From: Planctomycetota bacterium
GTDB taxonomy: Bacteria; Planctomycetota; PLA2; JAEUHO01
Direction of reading: 5' to 3'
DNA: 10,095 nt
NCBI GenBank assembly: GCA_026647295.1
Contig: JAPKHB010000110.1
Span: 1-10,095, forward strand
The position numbers were made by a program, and so were the translations under genes. Each line of letters begins with the position of its first letter. Positions within the stretch are counted from its first letter, which is position 1. Below are positions 1 to 6,236 of this stretch, piece by piece. The notes beneath the pieces were generated by a model, which was not told where the DNA came from, ran no database searches, and worked only from the letters and a program-made list of their open reading frames with translations.

Positions 1-75
1 ACAAATGCGGCCGCGGGGAGCAATACTGAAACCAAGAGTGAGTATATCGTCGTCAGCCCTGAGCTGGCGGCCGCC
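1..75. other. AT-richer left edge between two GCGGCCGC sites
   Basis: Positions 21-50 are only about 37% GC, while the rest of the left arm is far richer. This patch lies between two copies of the octamer GCGGCCGC (7-14 and 67-74), which is the NotI recognition sequence. One plus-strand frame is open from base 1 to about 204 and reads like the end of a protein up to about residue 28 (...SEYIVVSPELAAAVPVG). It then runs antisense through the HTH gene, where it looks like a shadow. The patch may be the tail of a gene entering from the left, a flank outside the element, or a join between unrelated sequences. I do not recognise the short peptide. Confidence 0.35.
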
Positions 76-101
76 GTTCCTGTCGGGGTCGCGCCGTCCG
101 C

Positions 102-302
102 TCACCGGCGTGCCTCAGCGATCCAGCGTTCGAGCTCGGCCGCCTCGACACGCACCACGCGGGGGCTGAGCCGCAGTACCCGGACACGCCCCGAGGCGAC
201 CCAGGCCTGGACCGTGCGATAGCTCACGCCCACGCGCTCGGCGACCTCGGCGAGGCGCAGGAGGCGGGGGGCGTCCTGCTGCGGCGTGCGGGGGTCAGTC
301 AT
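102..302 (-). CDS. Excisionase/AlpA-type helix-turn-helix DNA-binding protein
   Basis: This 66-residue protein carries a MerR-like HTH of the excisionase family (HTH_17 type). Residues about 15-37 form the helix-turn-helix, with LLRLAEVAERVGVSYRTVQ followed by WVASGRV. A short wing (RLSPRVVRV) and a final helix (LERWIAEARR) complete the fold. Proteins of this kind bend or occupy att or operator DNA, acting as recombination directionality factors or as regulators of satellite genes. The ATG start is well supported: the mRNA sequence just upstream is GGAGGTGAAGC, a near-perfect ribosome binding site. The gene overlaps the upstream gene by 8 bp, so it is the last visible gene of the operon. It is clearly paralogous to the HTH protein at 3369-3578. 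An integrase may follow to the left, outside the window. Confidence 0.85.
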   Translation of the reverse strand: MTDPRTPQQDAPRLLRLAEVAERVGVSYRTVQAWVASGRVRVLRLSPRVVRVEAAELERWIAEARR

Positions 303-723
303 GCTTCACCTCCGGGTCCGCGTTGCGCTGCACGCCTCGAATCCCTCTGCCCTCCGCATCGCAGGCCGTGCCGGGTGACAAGGAGGACTCGCCGCAGGCT
401 TCGGCCTGGATGCAGACTCGTTCATCTTCCGCGTCGAGCGCGTCGAACTCGCGACGCAGGGCCTGCCACGTCGCGTCCGCGTCGAGGCCGGACGGGCAGT
501 ACAGGCGCAACACAGGGCCGTCGTCCGCAGCCTCCGCGCACGACGCGCAAGGACAAGGCTCCGAGAAGAGGCGCAGGAGATCGATCTGCACCTGCCGGAC
601 GCTCTCGCGTACCGCCGGCGTGACCTGGCCCTTGGGCGCGTCGAACCAGAGCCGCCCGTTGGCAGCCGTGATCCAGATGCCGCGCGAGCGCAGAGCCCAG
701 TAGAGGCGCACCGCATCGATCAC
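295..723 (-). CDS. TubC-like docking-domain protein with Cys cluster, primase-associated
   Basis: A 142-residue protein starting at GTG (721-723). That codon forms a 4-bp GTGA overlap with the stop of the upstream primase gene and is preceded by GAGAGGGGG eight bases away. The frame is open further upstream, but that extension is antisense-like Arg/Gly-rich sequence inside the primase gene. Residues about 3-53 (LYWALRSRGIWITAANGRL, then FDAPKG and VTPAVRE, then a helix ending DLLRLF) match the TubC N-terminal docking-domain pattern. That pattern was first described in polyketide and non-ribosomal peptide enzymes, but similar modules recur beside phage and plasmid primases. Next come Cys57, Cys59 and Cys62 in PCPCASC and a further Cys in LYCPSG, a possible metal site. 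The acidic C-terminus has no motif I know. The context suggests a partner or adaptor of the primase; this is inference. Confidence 0.75.
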   Translation of the reverse strand: MIDAVRLYWALRSRGIWITAANGRLWFDAPKGQVTPAVRESVRQVQIDLLRLFSEPCPCASCAEAADDGPVLRLYCPSGLDADATWQALRREFDALDAEDERVCIQAEACGESSLSPGTACDAEGRGIRGVQRNADPEVKHD

Positions 724-3362
724 AGCGGCCCCCTCTCGCGCGGCTGGCCCTGGAAGTCGTACCCCTGGGACCCGGCCGCTTCGTGCGGTTTCCCGGTTGT
801 CACCCCCCCGGGCGGATCCTGAGGCGTGGCCCCCGGCGCATCCCCGCTGGCCGTGCGTTCGGCGCGCAGCACGAACCTTCGCGTCGGTCGCCCGCCCTGC
901 TTCGAGGCCGGCACGTCCTCCCACATGCCCCATCCGGCCGCGACGAGGTCCTGTAGGGCCCGCTCGGCCTCGGCTTCTGCCCCGCGGTACGCGCGCGGTC
1001 CACGGGCGAGATCCCGACCGGTGACCCTTCCCCCCCGCGCGCGGACCCACTCCACGAGTACGCGCCGGCCGCGGGTCTGGGGCGACTCGCCGAGGACGGC
1101 GTACACCCGCTCCGCCTCGTCGACGAACCATCGGGCGAGCGCGGCGCCGGCGGCGATGTCCTTCGCGTCCACTCCCGAGTGGGGGGGCACCTCCCCGGCG
1201 GCTTCCCGCACGAGGTGAGTCACGAGAGCAAAGCGTGCCGCATAGCCCTCCGCCTTCGACCACGCCGCCGCCAGCTTTCCCTGAAGGCCAGCCCCATCTT
1301 CCGCGTGCTGGTTGAAGAACTCAATCCACGCGGCCTTACCCTCCGGCGTGGGCGAGATGACGATCGGCTGCGGCTCGCCGTCGGCATCGAGTGCGAAGCC
1401 GAGTTTCAGGAGGCGCGCGAGGACGCGCTCGAGGTCCTGGAGCGCCCCTTCGGAGACCTCGGCCTCGGTCCATCGGCGCTGGGTCAGCGGCGGCAGCGTC
1501 AGGAGGAGCCGCGCTGCGAACCCGCTCTCGAAGTACTCCGGTGTCAGGACGCGGGCGAGCGTCGCGGGCTGGATGCCGCCGATCACCGAGACGGCGGCGT
1601 CCCGAACGCGGATCATCGTGCGGTCGCCGGTCTTGCGGTCCACGGTCAGCGTGCGGGCGCCGTGGAGCTCGATCCACTTGGCCGCGTCTCCCCCTCGGCC
1701 ACCCGAACGGTAGGCGTCAAAGCCCTGGAGCCAGGCCGTCAGTTCGTCCCGGTAGAGCAGCAAGCCCCGGCGGTTCTCCGAGAGCCGCTCGGCGAGGGCC
1801 TCGACCGTCACGTCCGAGACCAGGTAGCGGCGGTACGGGCGGCGCGTGGGCTTCTCCGGAGGCTCGTCCTGCTTGCCCTGGCGATACCGGGCGAGATCCC
1901 TGTCGTAGCGGGCGAGGTCCTTCTCGGCCTGACGCTGGATCGCTTCGTTCTCGCGCGCGGCCTCGTCCTCGTGGTGACGGATCAGGTCGATGGCCAGGTC
2001 GAGCGCGGGCGACTTCATCTGCCCGCTCTCGGCGACGAGGGCCGCCCAGATCACCGCGGGCTCCCGCCAGGGGCGGGCGCCGCCGCGGAGGCGAATGCGC
2101 CGGGTCGTCCCGATGGCAGCCGCCAAGACGACGAGCACCGGCAGGGCGACCATGCTGACGCAGCACTGGAGGCACGCGGCCCCCTCCTCGACGTACCGGC
2201 GGACCACCGCGGGCAGCGCGTGGAGCGGGAAGGGCGGCCGCGGCGGGGGCGGCGGCGCCACGCGCGGCTGGCCCGCCGGGGAGCCGGTCCGGCTGGCCTG
2301 GTGGAAAGCCTTGGCCACCGTCCCCTCGACGTAGTCCTCGCGCGCTGCCTTCTCCCGACCGGCCCCTACGGCGGCACGTCGGGCGCGGATGGCGGTGGCC
2401 GCCACCTCCTCGGACTGACCGGCCCGGGCGAGCTCGATCGCGACCAGGTAGTCCGCCTTCGAGGGGTTCATGTCCGCAAACGGCCAGCGGCGACGCAGCG
2501 ACTCGGGGAGGAGGTCGAGGTCGAAGGGTGCGGGAACATCCGCGGCGTGGGACCGCGCCCGGTGGGCTCCGTTCTTCCGCGCCTCGGCCTCGGCCTGCTC
2601 GGCCTCCGCGGCCGCGACGAACGGGATCAGGAACTCAAGGTCGGCCTCTGCGACGTGCGCGAGCCCCTCCGGCTGCCCCGGGTGGAGCAGCCGGACCGCC
2701 TTCCAGCGCGCTCGGTCGGCGGTCAGCGTCCGGCCACCCTCCCCGGCCTTCGTGTTCCATCCCCCGGGCGGACGCCAGACCCGCTCACACCCGTGGCAGC
2801 GGTCGAGCTCGACCGGCGCGCCGAAGAGCTGCCGGGCCTTGTCCTCGAGGTAGAGGCGCCATGCGCGGCCGAGGATCTCAAAGTGCCTCCGACCGTCCTC
2901 CGGGTCGTCGTAGTCCTCGATGCGCTCCCCGGTGGGTAGCAGGAGGTGGCCGTGTAGGCCGTGGCCCGAGGCGACCGTGATCACCGGGCAGGGCGTGGCC
3001 CCCAGGATGCTTCTGGCCTGGTGGCGCCGCTCCTCCGGCGTCGATCCGGCCATCGACTTCCAGTCCACCTCCACGGAGAGCGTGCGCCGGGCGACCACGT
3101 GTTCGGCGCCCTTCCCCCCGGCCGTCCAGGCCGGCGAGAAGTAGGTGTCGCCCTGCCCCTCGTGGCGGGCGAGGAAGGCCAGGGCGGCAGGGACGTCGGG
3201 GGCCGCCGTCTCCTGCCAGGTCCCGGCCCCCTCCCCCTCGGACGGGGGGCGGTTGAGCGCGACCCGCACGGCGGCGTCGGGGCGGGGCTTCTCCCCGAGC
3301 AGCGCAGTGAGGAAGCGGTCGCGCGGGGAGTCCGAAGCGTCGGGGGAAGGCAGGGAGGCCAA
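720..3362 (-). CDS. Replication primase with DUF3987 helicase-like domain
   Basis: This 880-residue protein combines an N-terminal archaeo-eukaryotic-type (AEP) primase region with a DUF3987 ATPase-like region, the architecture of replication initiators in prophages and islands. Primase motifs visible are VEVD (97-100, motif I, with Glu replacing the usual first Asp), SGHGLH (132-137, motif II), VELD (184-187, motif III) and RPPGGWN (197-203). A Pro-rich linker (369-378) leads to DUF3987. There a Walker-A-like ESGQMKSPA (445-453) and the acidic YRDEL (537-541) are seen, followed by VIGGIQP (593-599) and FESGFAARLLL (611-621). Residues about 757-835 look like a winged helix, and the tail is disordered. 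The start is TTG, six bases after the upstream HTH stop, with GGTAGG just before it. A GTG at residue 32 lacks a ribosome binding site. The likely role is priming or unwinding the element's own DNA. Confidence 0.88.
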   Translation of the reverse strand: MASLPSPDASDSPRDRFLTALLGEKPRPDAAVRVALNRPPSEGEGAGTWQETAAPDVPAALAFLARHEGQGDTYFSPAWTAGGKGAEHVVARRTLSVEVDWKSMAGSTPEERRHQARSILGATPCPVITVASGHGLHGHLLLPTGERIEDYDDPEDGRRHFEILGRAWRLYLEDKARQLFGAPVELDRCHGCERVWRPPGGWNTKAGEGGRTLTADRARWKAVRLLHPGQPEGLAHVAEADLEFLIPFVAAAEAEQAEAEARKNGAHRARSHAADVPAPFDLDLLPESLRRRWPFADMNPSKADYLVAIELARAGQSEEVAATAIRARRAAVGAGREKAAREDYVEGTVAKAFHQASRTGSPAGQPRVAPPPPPRPPFPLHALPAVVRRYVEEGAACLQCCVSMVALPVLVVLAAAIGTTRRIRLRGGARPWREPAVIWAALVAESGQMKSPALDLAIDLIRHHEDEAARENEAIQRQAEKDLARYDRDLARYRQGKQDEPPEKPTRRPYRRYLVSDVTVEALAERLSENRRGLLLYRDELTAWLQGFDAYRSGGRGGDAAKWIELHGARTLTVDRKTGDRTMIRVRDAAVSVIGGIQPATLARVLTPEYFESGFAARLLLTLPPLTQRRWTEAEVSEGALQDLERVLARLLKLGFALDADGEPQPIVISPTPEGKAAWIEFFNQHAEDGAGLQGKLAAAWSKAEGYAARFALVTHLVREAAGEVPPHSGVDAKDIAAGAALARWFVDEAERVYAVLGESPQTRGRRVLVEWVRARGGRVTGRDLARGPRAYRGAEAEAERALQDLVAAGWGMWEDVPASKQGGRPTRRFVLRAERTASGDAPGATPQDPPGGVTTGKPHEAAGSQGYDFQGQPRERGPL

Positions 3363-3368
3363 GGCGGC

Positions 3369-3578
3369 CTACCGATCCGCGCCTTCGCGCGCGTTCTCGA
3401 GGTAGCGCCCGAGGTCGGTCTCGAGGACGCGCACGCCCCGCACGCCCACGCGGATCGAGGGGAGTCGGCCGCTTCGGACGAGGGCGTAGACGGTGCGCTT
3501 AGAAACCCGAAGCAGCCGCGCGACCTCGGCCAGGGTCAGGAGACGGACCGTCCGGTCCGCGTGCTGGTCGTGATCCAT
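3369..3578 (-). CDS. Excisionase-family helix-turn-helix protein, paralogue of the left-end HTH gene
   Basis: A 69-residue protein with the same layout as the HTH protein at 102-302: a short polar N-terminus, then VRLLTLAEVARLLRVSKRTV, ALVRSGRLPSIRVG, and a closing helix DLGRYLENAREG. It belongs to the MerR-like excisionase/AlpA group. I chose the ATG at 3576-3578 because GGAG lies eight bases upstream and because this start aligns with the paralogue. A longer form from the ATG at 3603-3605 adds nine residues and has only a weak AAGG. The stop is six bases before the primase TTG start, so the two genes are probably coupled. Likely roles are transcriptional activation, autoregulation or excision. 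The upstream gap contains three copies of CTGTCCCA that could be its operators, but this is inferred only from position. Confidence 0.85.
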   Translation of the reverse strand: MDHDQHADRTVRLLTLAEVARLLRVSKRTVYALVRSGRLPSIRVGVRGVRVLETDLGRYLENAREGADR

Positions 3579-3774
3579 CTTCCGCACTCCAGCGCGGCGC
3601 ACCATCGCGCCTTGCTGCTGGACCAGCGGAAAACGTCATGCCGGACGGGTAGACCTGTCCCAGGCGCGGAAGATGCGTCCAGGCCCATAGGAGCCCACGC
3701 AACCGCCCTTCCTCGCGTGATCTCCCCCTGCTCTCCGATGCACGTGGGACGCCCAGGCCTGTCCCAACTCGCGA
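3579..3774 (-). promoter_or_regulatory. Upstream region of the HTH-primase operon with CTGTCCCA boxes
   Basis: This non-coding gap of about 195 bp lies between the 559-residue gene and the HTH gene. The octamer CTGTCCCA occurs at 3655-3662 and 3759-3766 and again at 3781-3788, just inside the end of the upstream gene. The last two are 22 bp apart, about two helical turns. The middle copy also pairs with TGGGAC at 3745-3750, giving GGGAC/GTCCC arms around ten bases. These features suit a repressor or activator site controlling the downstream operon. I cannot see a convincing -35/-10 pair or an intrinsic terminator here. Confidence 0.4.
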
Positions 3775-5454
3775 TCAGTACTGTCCCAAGTAGGCGTCGC
3801 GCTCTGCTTCCCGGACGAGCCGGCGTGCGGTCCCGTCCCGGTCGGCGATGCCGTCCGTGAGATGAACCGTGAACGGACTCTTCAGACGCAGGAGGGTGGG
3901 CCGCTCGCCCCGCTGGCGCGGCGCTTGGCTCTTGACCCGCCCGCCCGCGACGCGCACGCCCCAGGACGAGAGGGTGCGACGGAGCCGGTCGCGCGCCTTG
4001 CGACCTGCCGCGCCGGCCGGGAACACGACGATCCTCTCCTTCGCCAGCGCGACCATGGCCGTGTACTGCTGCCTGCTGACGCGGAGATCCTTCGGGGGCT
4101 CGTCGCGCCGCAGGAGGATCCCCTGGACCCATCCGCCCTCACGCGGGGCGCCCATGCCCGTCTCCATGGACTCCTTGAACGCGATGAGCCGCACGGCGAC
4201 CACCACACGACCGCGCGGCGACGAAACCCCGCGCGGACCCGCAGCAAATGGGGCTTTGGAGGTTTCGGTTCCGTCGCCACCCGGGGGGACCGGGGCTGAG
4301 CCCGGGTCTTGGGGTGGCGCCCCCGGGGAACCGGTGGGCGGGGTCGAGCCGGGACCCGCTGGCGACGAAACTTCGGAAGACCCCGCAAGAAACCGGGCTC
4401 TGGAGGTTTCGGTTCCGTCGCCAGTCCCTAAGGGCGCCTCTCCACCTGTGGCCTGGTCCGCGGGGCCCTGTCCGGTGCGGGCGGTCCCCTGGGTGTGTAC
4501 GGCGTACTGCCCCAGGCCGAGCAGGGTCGCGTCGGAAAGGCCCCCCCCGCTGAGGACGGCCTCCATCAGGGCGCGCTGCTCCGCCGGCCAGCGAGTCTCT
4601 ACGGATGCCGCGCGCAGCACCTTGTAGGCGGACGCAGCCCGCTGCGGCCAGGACTGCCCCGCACGGGCATCGAGCAGGTCCAGCGTGGCGAGGAGAATCA
4701 GGGCCGGGGCAACGAGCGACGGGGGAAGCGCGGGGGACTGATCGGGGCTGGAGGCCTTGGCCAGCGCGTGCGCCAGGAGGTAGCGCCCTCGAAGCGGCGT
4801 GGCCTCCCTGCCGTAGGCATTGAGGAAGGCCCGACGCAACTTGAACCGGGCGCGGTGAGTCTCCCGGGTCGCCAGCAGGTGGCGCAAGAGCACGCGCAGC
4901 GTCGCCCCGGCGGGGTTCGGCTCGGGGAGGTCAAGGGGTCGGACGCCGCAGGACACCAGTGCCCGGTCGAGGGCCTCGAGGTCCTCGGCCGCATCCTCTC
5001 GGACGAGCCCGAGCACGTAGCAGCGCAGGGCGGACCGAATGCCGGGCCAGGCGTCGCGTAGTTGCTCGAGGTCTACCTCGTGGCGCAATGAGTCCAGGAG
5101 GGCGTGCAAGGCGCGCCGCGCCGTCGATGCCTCGTGGGTCTCCGGCATGGCTTCGTCGAGCGCCGTGCCAGCGCAGATGGCTGCGAACACGCCGTCGGTC
5201 CAGTCTCGATCGAGGCGGTCTCGTGAGCCCCCCACACGCCGTGGCGAGATGGGCGGAGTTCCTTGCGCCAGCCGCTGGAGCGATTTCCTCTCCGCCGCCA
5301 GTTCAGCCAGCCGGCGGTCCAGCGGGGATAGGGCACCATCGGGTCGAGCGAGGAGTCCCTCGACCGCGGTCACCAACCGGTCCAGGTGCTCCACGGCCAC
5401 GGGCCCGGCCACTCCCTTAGCGCCGCTCTCCGGGTCCGGGTTCCGCGTGACCAC
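3775..5454 (-). CDS. Hypothetical protein with two in-frame copies of a 62-bp palindromic repeat
   Basis: A 559-residue protein I cannot assign to a family. Residues about 20-315 are helix-rich, with many Leu/Ala/Arg stretches such as RALHALLDSLRHEVDLEQL and LRVLLRHLLATRETHRARF. Residues about 320-415 are a Gly/Pro/Thr-rich linker. Residues about 416-559 are a compact, basic C-terminal region (VVVAVRLIAFKESMETG, VSRQQYTAMVALAKERIVVF, LRRTLSSWGVRVAGG). The linker contains GDGTETSRARFLAGSSEVSS (345-364) and GDGTETSKAPFAAGPRGVSS (393-412), encoded by two copies of a DNA repeat. No signal peptide or membrane segment is evident. The GTG start has only a weak purine stretch upstream, so the N-terminus is uncertain. 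The two halves could also be separate genes joined by the repeat region. It is divergent from the packaging genes and lies first in the left arm, suggesting an accessory or replication-linked role. Confidence 0.7.
   Translation of the reverse strand: MVTRNPDPESGAKGVAGPVAVEHLDRLVTAVEGLLARPDGALSPLDRRLAELAAERKSLQRLAQGTPPISPRRVGGSRDRLDRDWTDGVFAAICAGTALDEAMPETHEASTARRALHALLDSLRHEVDLEQLRDAWPGIRSALRCYVLGLVREDAAEDLEALDRALVSCGVRPLDLPEPNPAGATLRVLLRHLLATRETHRARFKLRRAFLNAYGREATPLRGRYLLAHALAKASSPDQSPALPPSLVAPALILLATLDLLDARAGQSWPQRAASAYKVLRAASVETRWPAEQRALMEAVLSGGGLSDATLLGLGQYAVHTQGTARTGQGPADQATGGEAPLGTGDGTETSRARFLAGSSEVSSPAGPGSTPPTGSPGAPPQDPGSAPVPPGGDGTETSKAPFAAGPRGVSSPRGRVVVAVRLIAFKESMETGMGAPREGGWVQGILLRRDEPPKDLRVSRQQYTAMVALAKERIVVFPAGAAGRKARDRLRRTLSSWGVRVAGGRVKSQAPRQRGERPTLLRLKSPFTVHLTDGIADRDGTARRLVREAERDAYLGQY
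4217..4278 (+). repeat. 62-bp imperfect palindromic repeat, copy A
   Basis: Begins GGCGACGAAAC and ends GGAGGTTTCGGTTCCGTCGCC-like (last 20 bases GAGGTTTCGGTTCCGTCGCC). The ends pair as GGCGACGAAAC with GTTTCG...TCGCC, and the right arm carries a six-base asymmetric insertion (GTTCCG). It has exactly the same length as copies B and C. It lies in frame in the 559-residue gene and encodes residues 393-413, read from the opposite strand as GDGTETSK...VSSP. The next base after each copy is A in this orientation, which makes a 63-bp, 21-codon unit. Confidence 0.85.
4361..4422 (+). repeat. 62-bp imperfect palindromic repeat, copy B
   Basis: Same orientation and length as copy A, 82 bp downstream of it. 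The outer arms (first 11 and last 20 bases) are identical to copy A, while the middle is diverged (TTCGGAAGACCCCGCAAGAA compared with CCCGCGCGGACCCGCAGCAA in A). It encodes residues 345-365 of the 559-residue protein. The strong conservation of the arms and drift of the centre suggest selection on, or recent spread of, a structured DNA or RNA unit. Confidence 0.85.
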
Positions 5455-5656
5455 TGCTCGTCCGTCCGCCCGTCCGATGGGGTACCCGGCGGGTCGCGGG
5501 CAGGACGAGCGAGGCCCGACCGCCGGGGATCAGTCCCGTGGCTGGACCCGCCGGGGCACATCCTCCCCCTGGCCTCCGACAGCCACCGGGGCGGGGTCGT
5601 GCCCGCCCGTGTCGGCCTCCGCCGCCACGAGCGCTGGGCGCGTGGCCCTATGAGGT

Positions 5657-5718
5657 GGCGACGGAACCGAAACCTCGCGAGGGCCATTTCTTCGGCCCGG
5701 GCCCGAGGTTTCGTCGCC
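5657..5718 (-). repeat. 62-bp imperfect palindromic repeat, copy C (inverted)
   Basis: This is the reverse complement of copies A and B, with the same 62-bp length. It begins GGCGACGGAACCGAAACCTC and ends GAGGTTTCGTCGCC. Reversed, its first 11 and last 20 bases match copies A and B exactly, and the middle again differs. It sits in the divergent region, not in a supported gene. In the frame that would give GDGTETS, a stop (5651-5653) lies directly upstream, so no coding role is apparent. This argues that the unit is a DNA or RNA element and not merely a protein repeat. Confidence 0.85.
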
Positions 5719-5863
5719 GAAGACGCCTGCGATCCAGTCCAGGGTCCAGGTCCGGCGTGCCGCCGCGAGTCCGTGCATCCCGGGCGGGTCTGGCCACCGG
5801 CCCCCGGGCGTGGCGCCCCGGGCGTCGCCGGCAGCGTGGTCTGGGAGTGATGCGGCGCCGCGC

Positions 5864-6064
5864 TCACGGAACGTCCGGTGGGCTGAGCGCCGCCCCCCGA
5901 ACGGCATGAGGGTCCGCGATGCGCACGCACTCACGACGCCGGCCCGGACTCGGCCCCGACGGGACGAGCAGCACAACCCGCGAAGTCCAAGCGGTGAAGC
6001 CCCGCGTGCTCGCCTCGTGAGCCTTCGCGACGACGGCCCGCACGATTTCCGTCCCCTTGCGCAC
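5864..6064 (-). CDS. Possible small hypothetical protein
   Basis: A 66-residue frame starting at GTG, with a protein-like beginning (VRKGTEIVRAVVAKAHEAS) followed by FTAWTSRVVLLVPSG and an Arg-rich middle. Its composition is more balanced than the other frames in this region, although about 80% of third positions are G/C, somewhat less than in neighbouring genes. There is no good ribosome binding site: a GGAGG lies about 15 bases upstream, which is too far. I recognise no family. It could equally be a chance frame. Confidence 0.25.
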   Translation of the reverse strand: MRKGTEIVRAVVAKAHEASTRGFTAWTSRVVLLVPSGPSPGRRRECVRIADPHAVRGAALSPPDVP

Positions 6065-6100
6065 GGTCTCGTTCGCGCGCCTCCGAGTCCAGCGCGTGGT

Positions 6101-6140
6101 GCAGGGAGGTGCAGCGAGACGCAGGGAAGCGCAGTAGAGC
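6101..6140 (+). repeat. Four 10-bp iteron-like units beginning GCAG
   Basis: The units are GCAGGGAGGT, GCAGCGAGAC, GCAGGGAAGC and GCAGTAGAGC. All start with GCAG at an exact 10-bp period, close to one DNA helical turn. Read as two 20-bp halves, 15 of 20 positions agree. The placement about 100-140 bp before the HNH gene suggests stacked binding sites for one regulator, or an origin-like iteron set. Both ideas are inference. Confidence 0.45.
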
Positions 6141-6169
6141 GAAACACCGCAGAATGGGCAACGGGAGCC

Positions 6170-6187
6170 CGGATTCGCAGGAATCCG
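6170..6187. promoter_or_regulatory. 18-bp perfect dyad, candidate operator
   Basis: CGGATTC-GCAG-GAATCCG has 7-bp perfectly inverted arms around a 4-base centre. It ends 15 bp before the proposed -35 element of the packaging-arm promoter, where a dimeric regulator could act. A tight hairpin in RNA is also possible, but no T-run follows, so it is not an intrinsic terminator. Confidence 0.45.
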
Positions 6188-6202
6188 TCCAGGCCAAGAA
6201 GC

Positions 6203-6236
6203 GTGACACGGGCCCGATCCGCGCTACCGTATCGCC
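6203..6236 (+). promoter_or_regulatory. Candidate promoter giving a leaderless HNH transcript
   Basis: GTGACA at 6203-6208 resembles a -35 box and TACCGT at 6225-6230 resembles a -10 box, with a 16-bp spacer. The expected start of transcription, six to seven bases on, falls at about 6237, which is the A of the HNH ATG. No purine-rich ribosome binding site precedes that ATG. Both facts fit leaderless translation, but this is inferred from sequence only. Confidence 0.4.

Larger units (their letters stand above)
4216..4423. other. Linker DNA around repeat copies (see copies A and B)
   Basis: The stretch between the two copies (4279-4360) is G/C-rich and contains a near-palindrome at 4288-4308 (GACCGGGGCT, one base, AGCCCGGGTC, with one mismatch). 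It is coding as Pro/Gly-rich linker of the 559-residue protein. I see no further element copy here. Confidence 0.3.
5455..6236. promoter_or_regulatory. Divergent control region between the left and right arms
   Basis: These 780 bp separate the minus-strand left arm from the plus-strand packaging arm. Open frames cross it on both strands, but they are Arg/Pro-rich, overlap each other and lack ribosome binding sites, so I read most of them as chance frames of GC-rich DNA. Structured elements seen are an inverted 62-bp palindromic repeat (5657-5718), four 10-bp units starting GCAG (6101-6140), an 18-bp perfect dyad (6170-6187) and a candidate promoter (6203-6236). This is where early/late or lysogeny control would be expected. 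No repressor gene is recognisable here. Confidence 0.5.

Noticed and set aside
1179..2939. 586-residue plus-strand open frame
   Set aside because: It lies antisense to the well-supported primase gene, is Arg/Gly/Leu-rich and matches no motif; long shadow frames are expected in DNA this GC-rich.
4217..5718. CRISPR array
   Set aside because: The three repeats are 62 bp, irregularly spaced, partly in a gene and in mixed orientation; no regular spacers and no cas genes.
5530..6147. 205-residue minus-strand open frame through repeat copy C
   Set aside because: Arg/Pro-rich, no ribosome binding site or motif; it competes with another minus frame. Kept only as part of the divergent region.
5455..6236. 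tRNA or other structured RNA gene
   Set aside because: I found no cloverleaf, no T-arm GGTTCGAATCC-type box and no CCA end; GGTTC-like matches belong to the 62-bp repeat.
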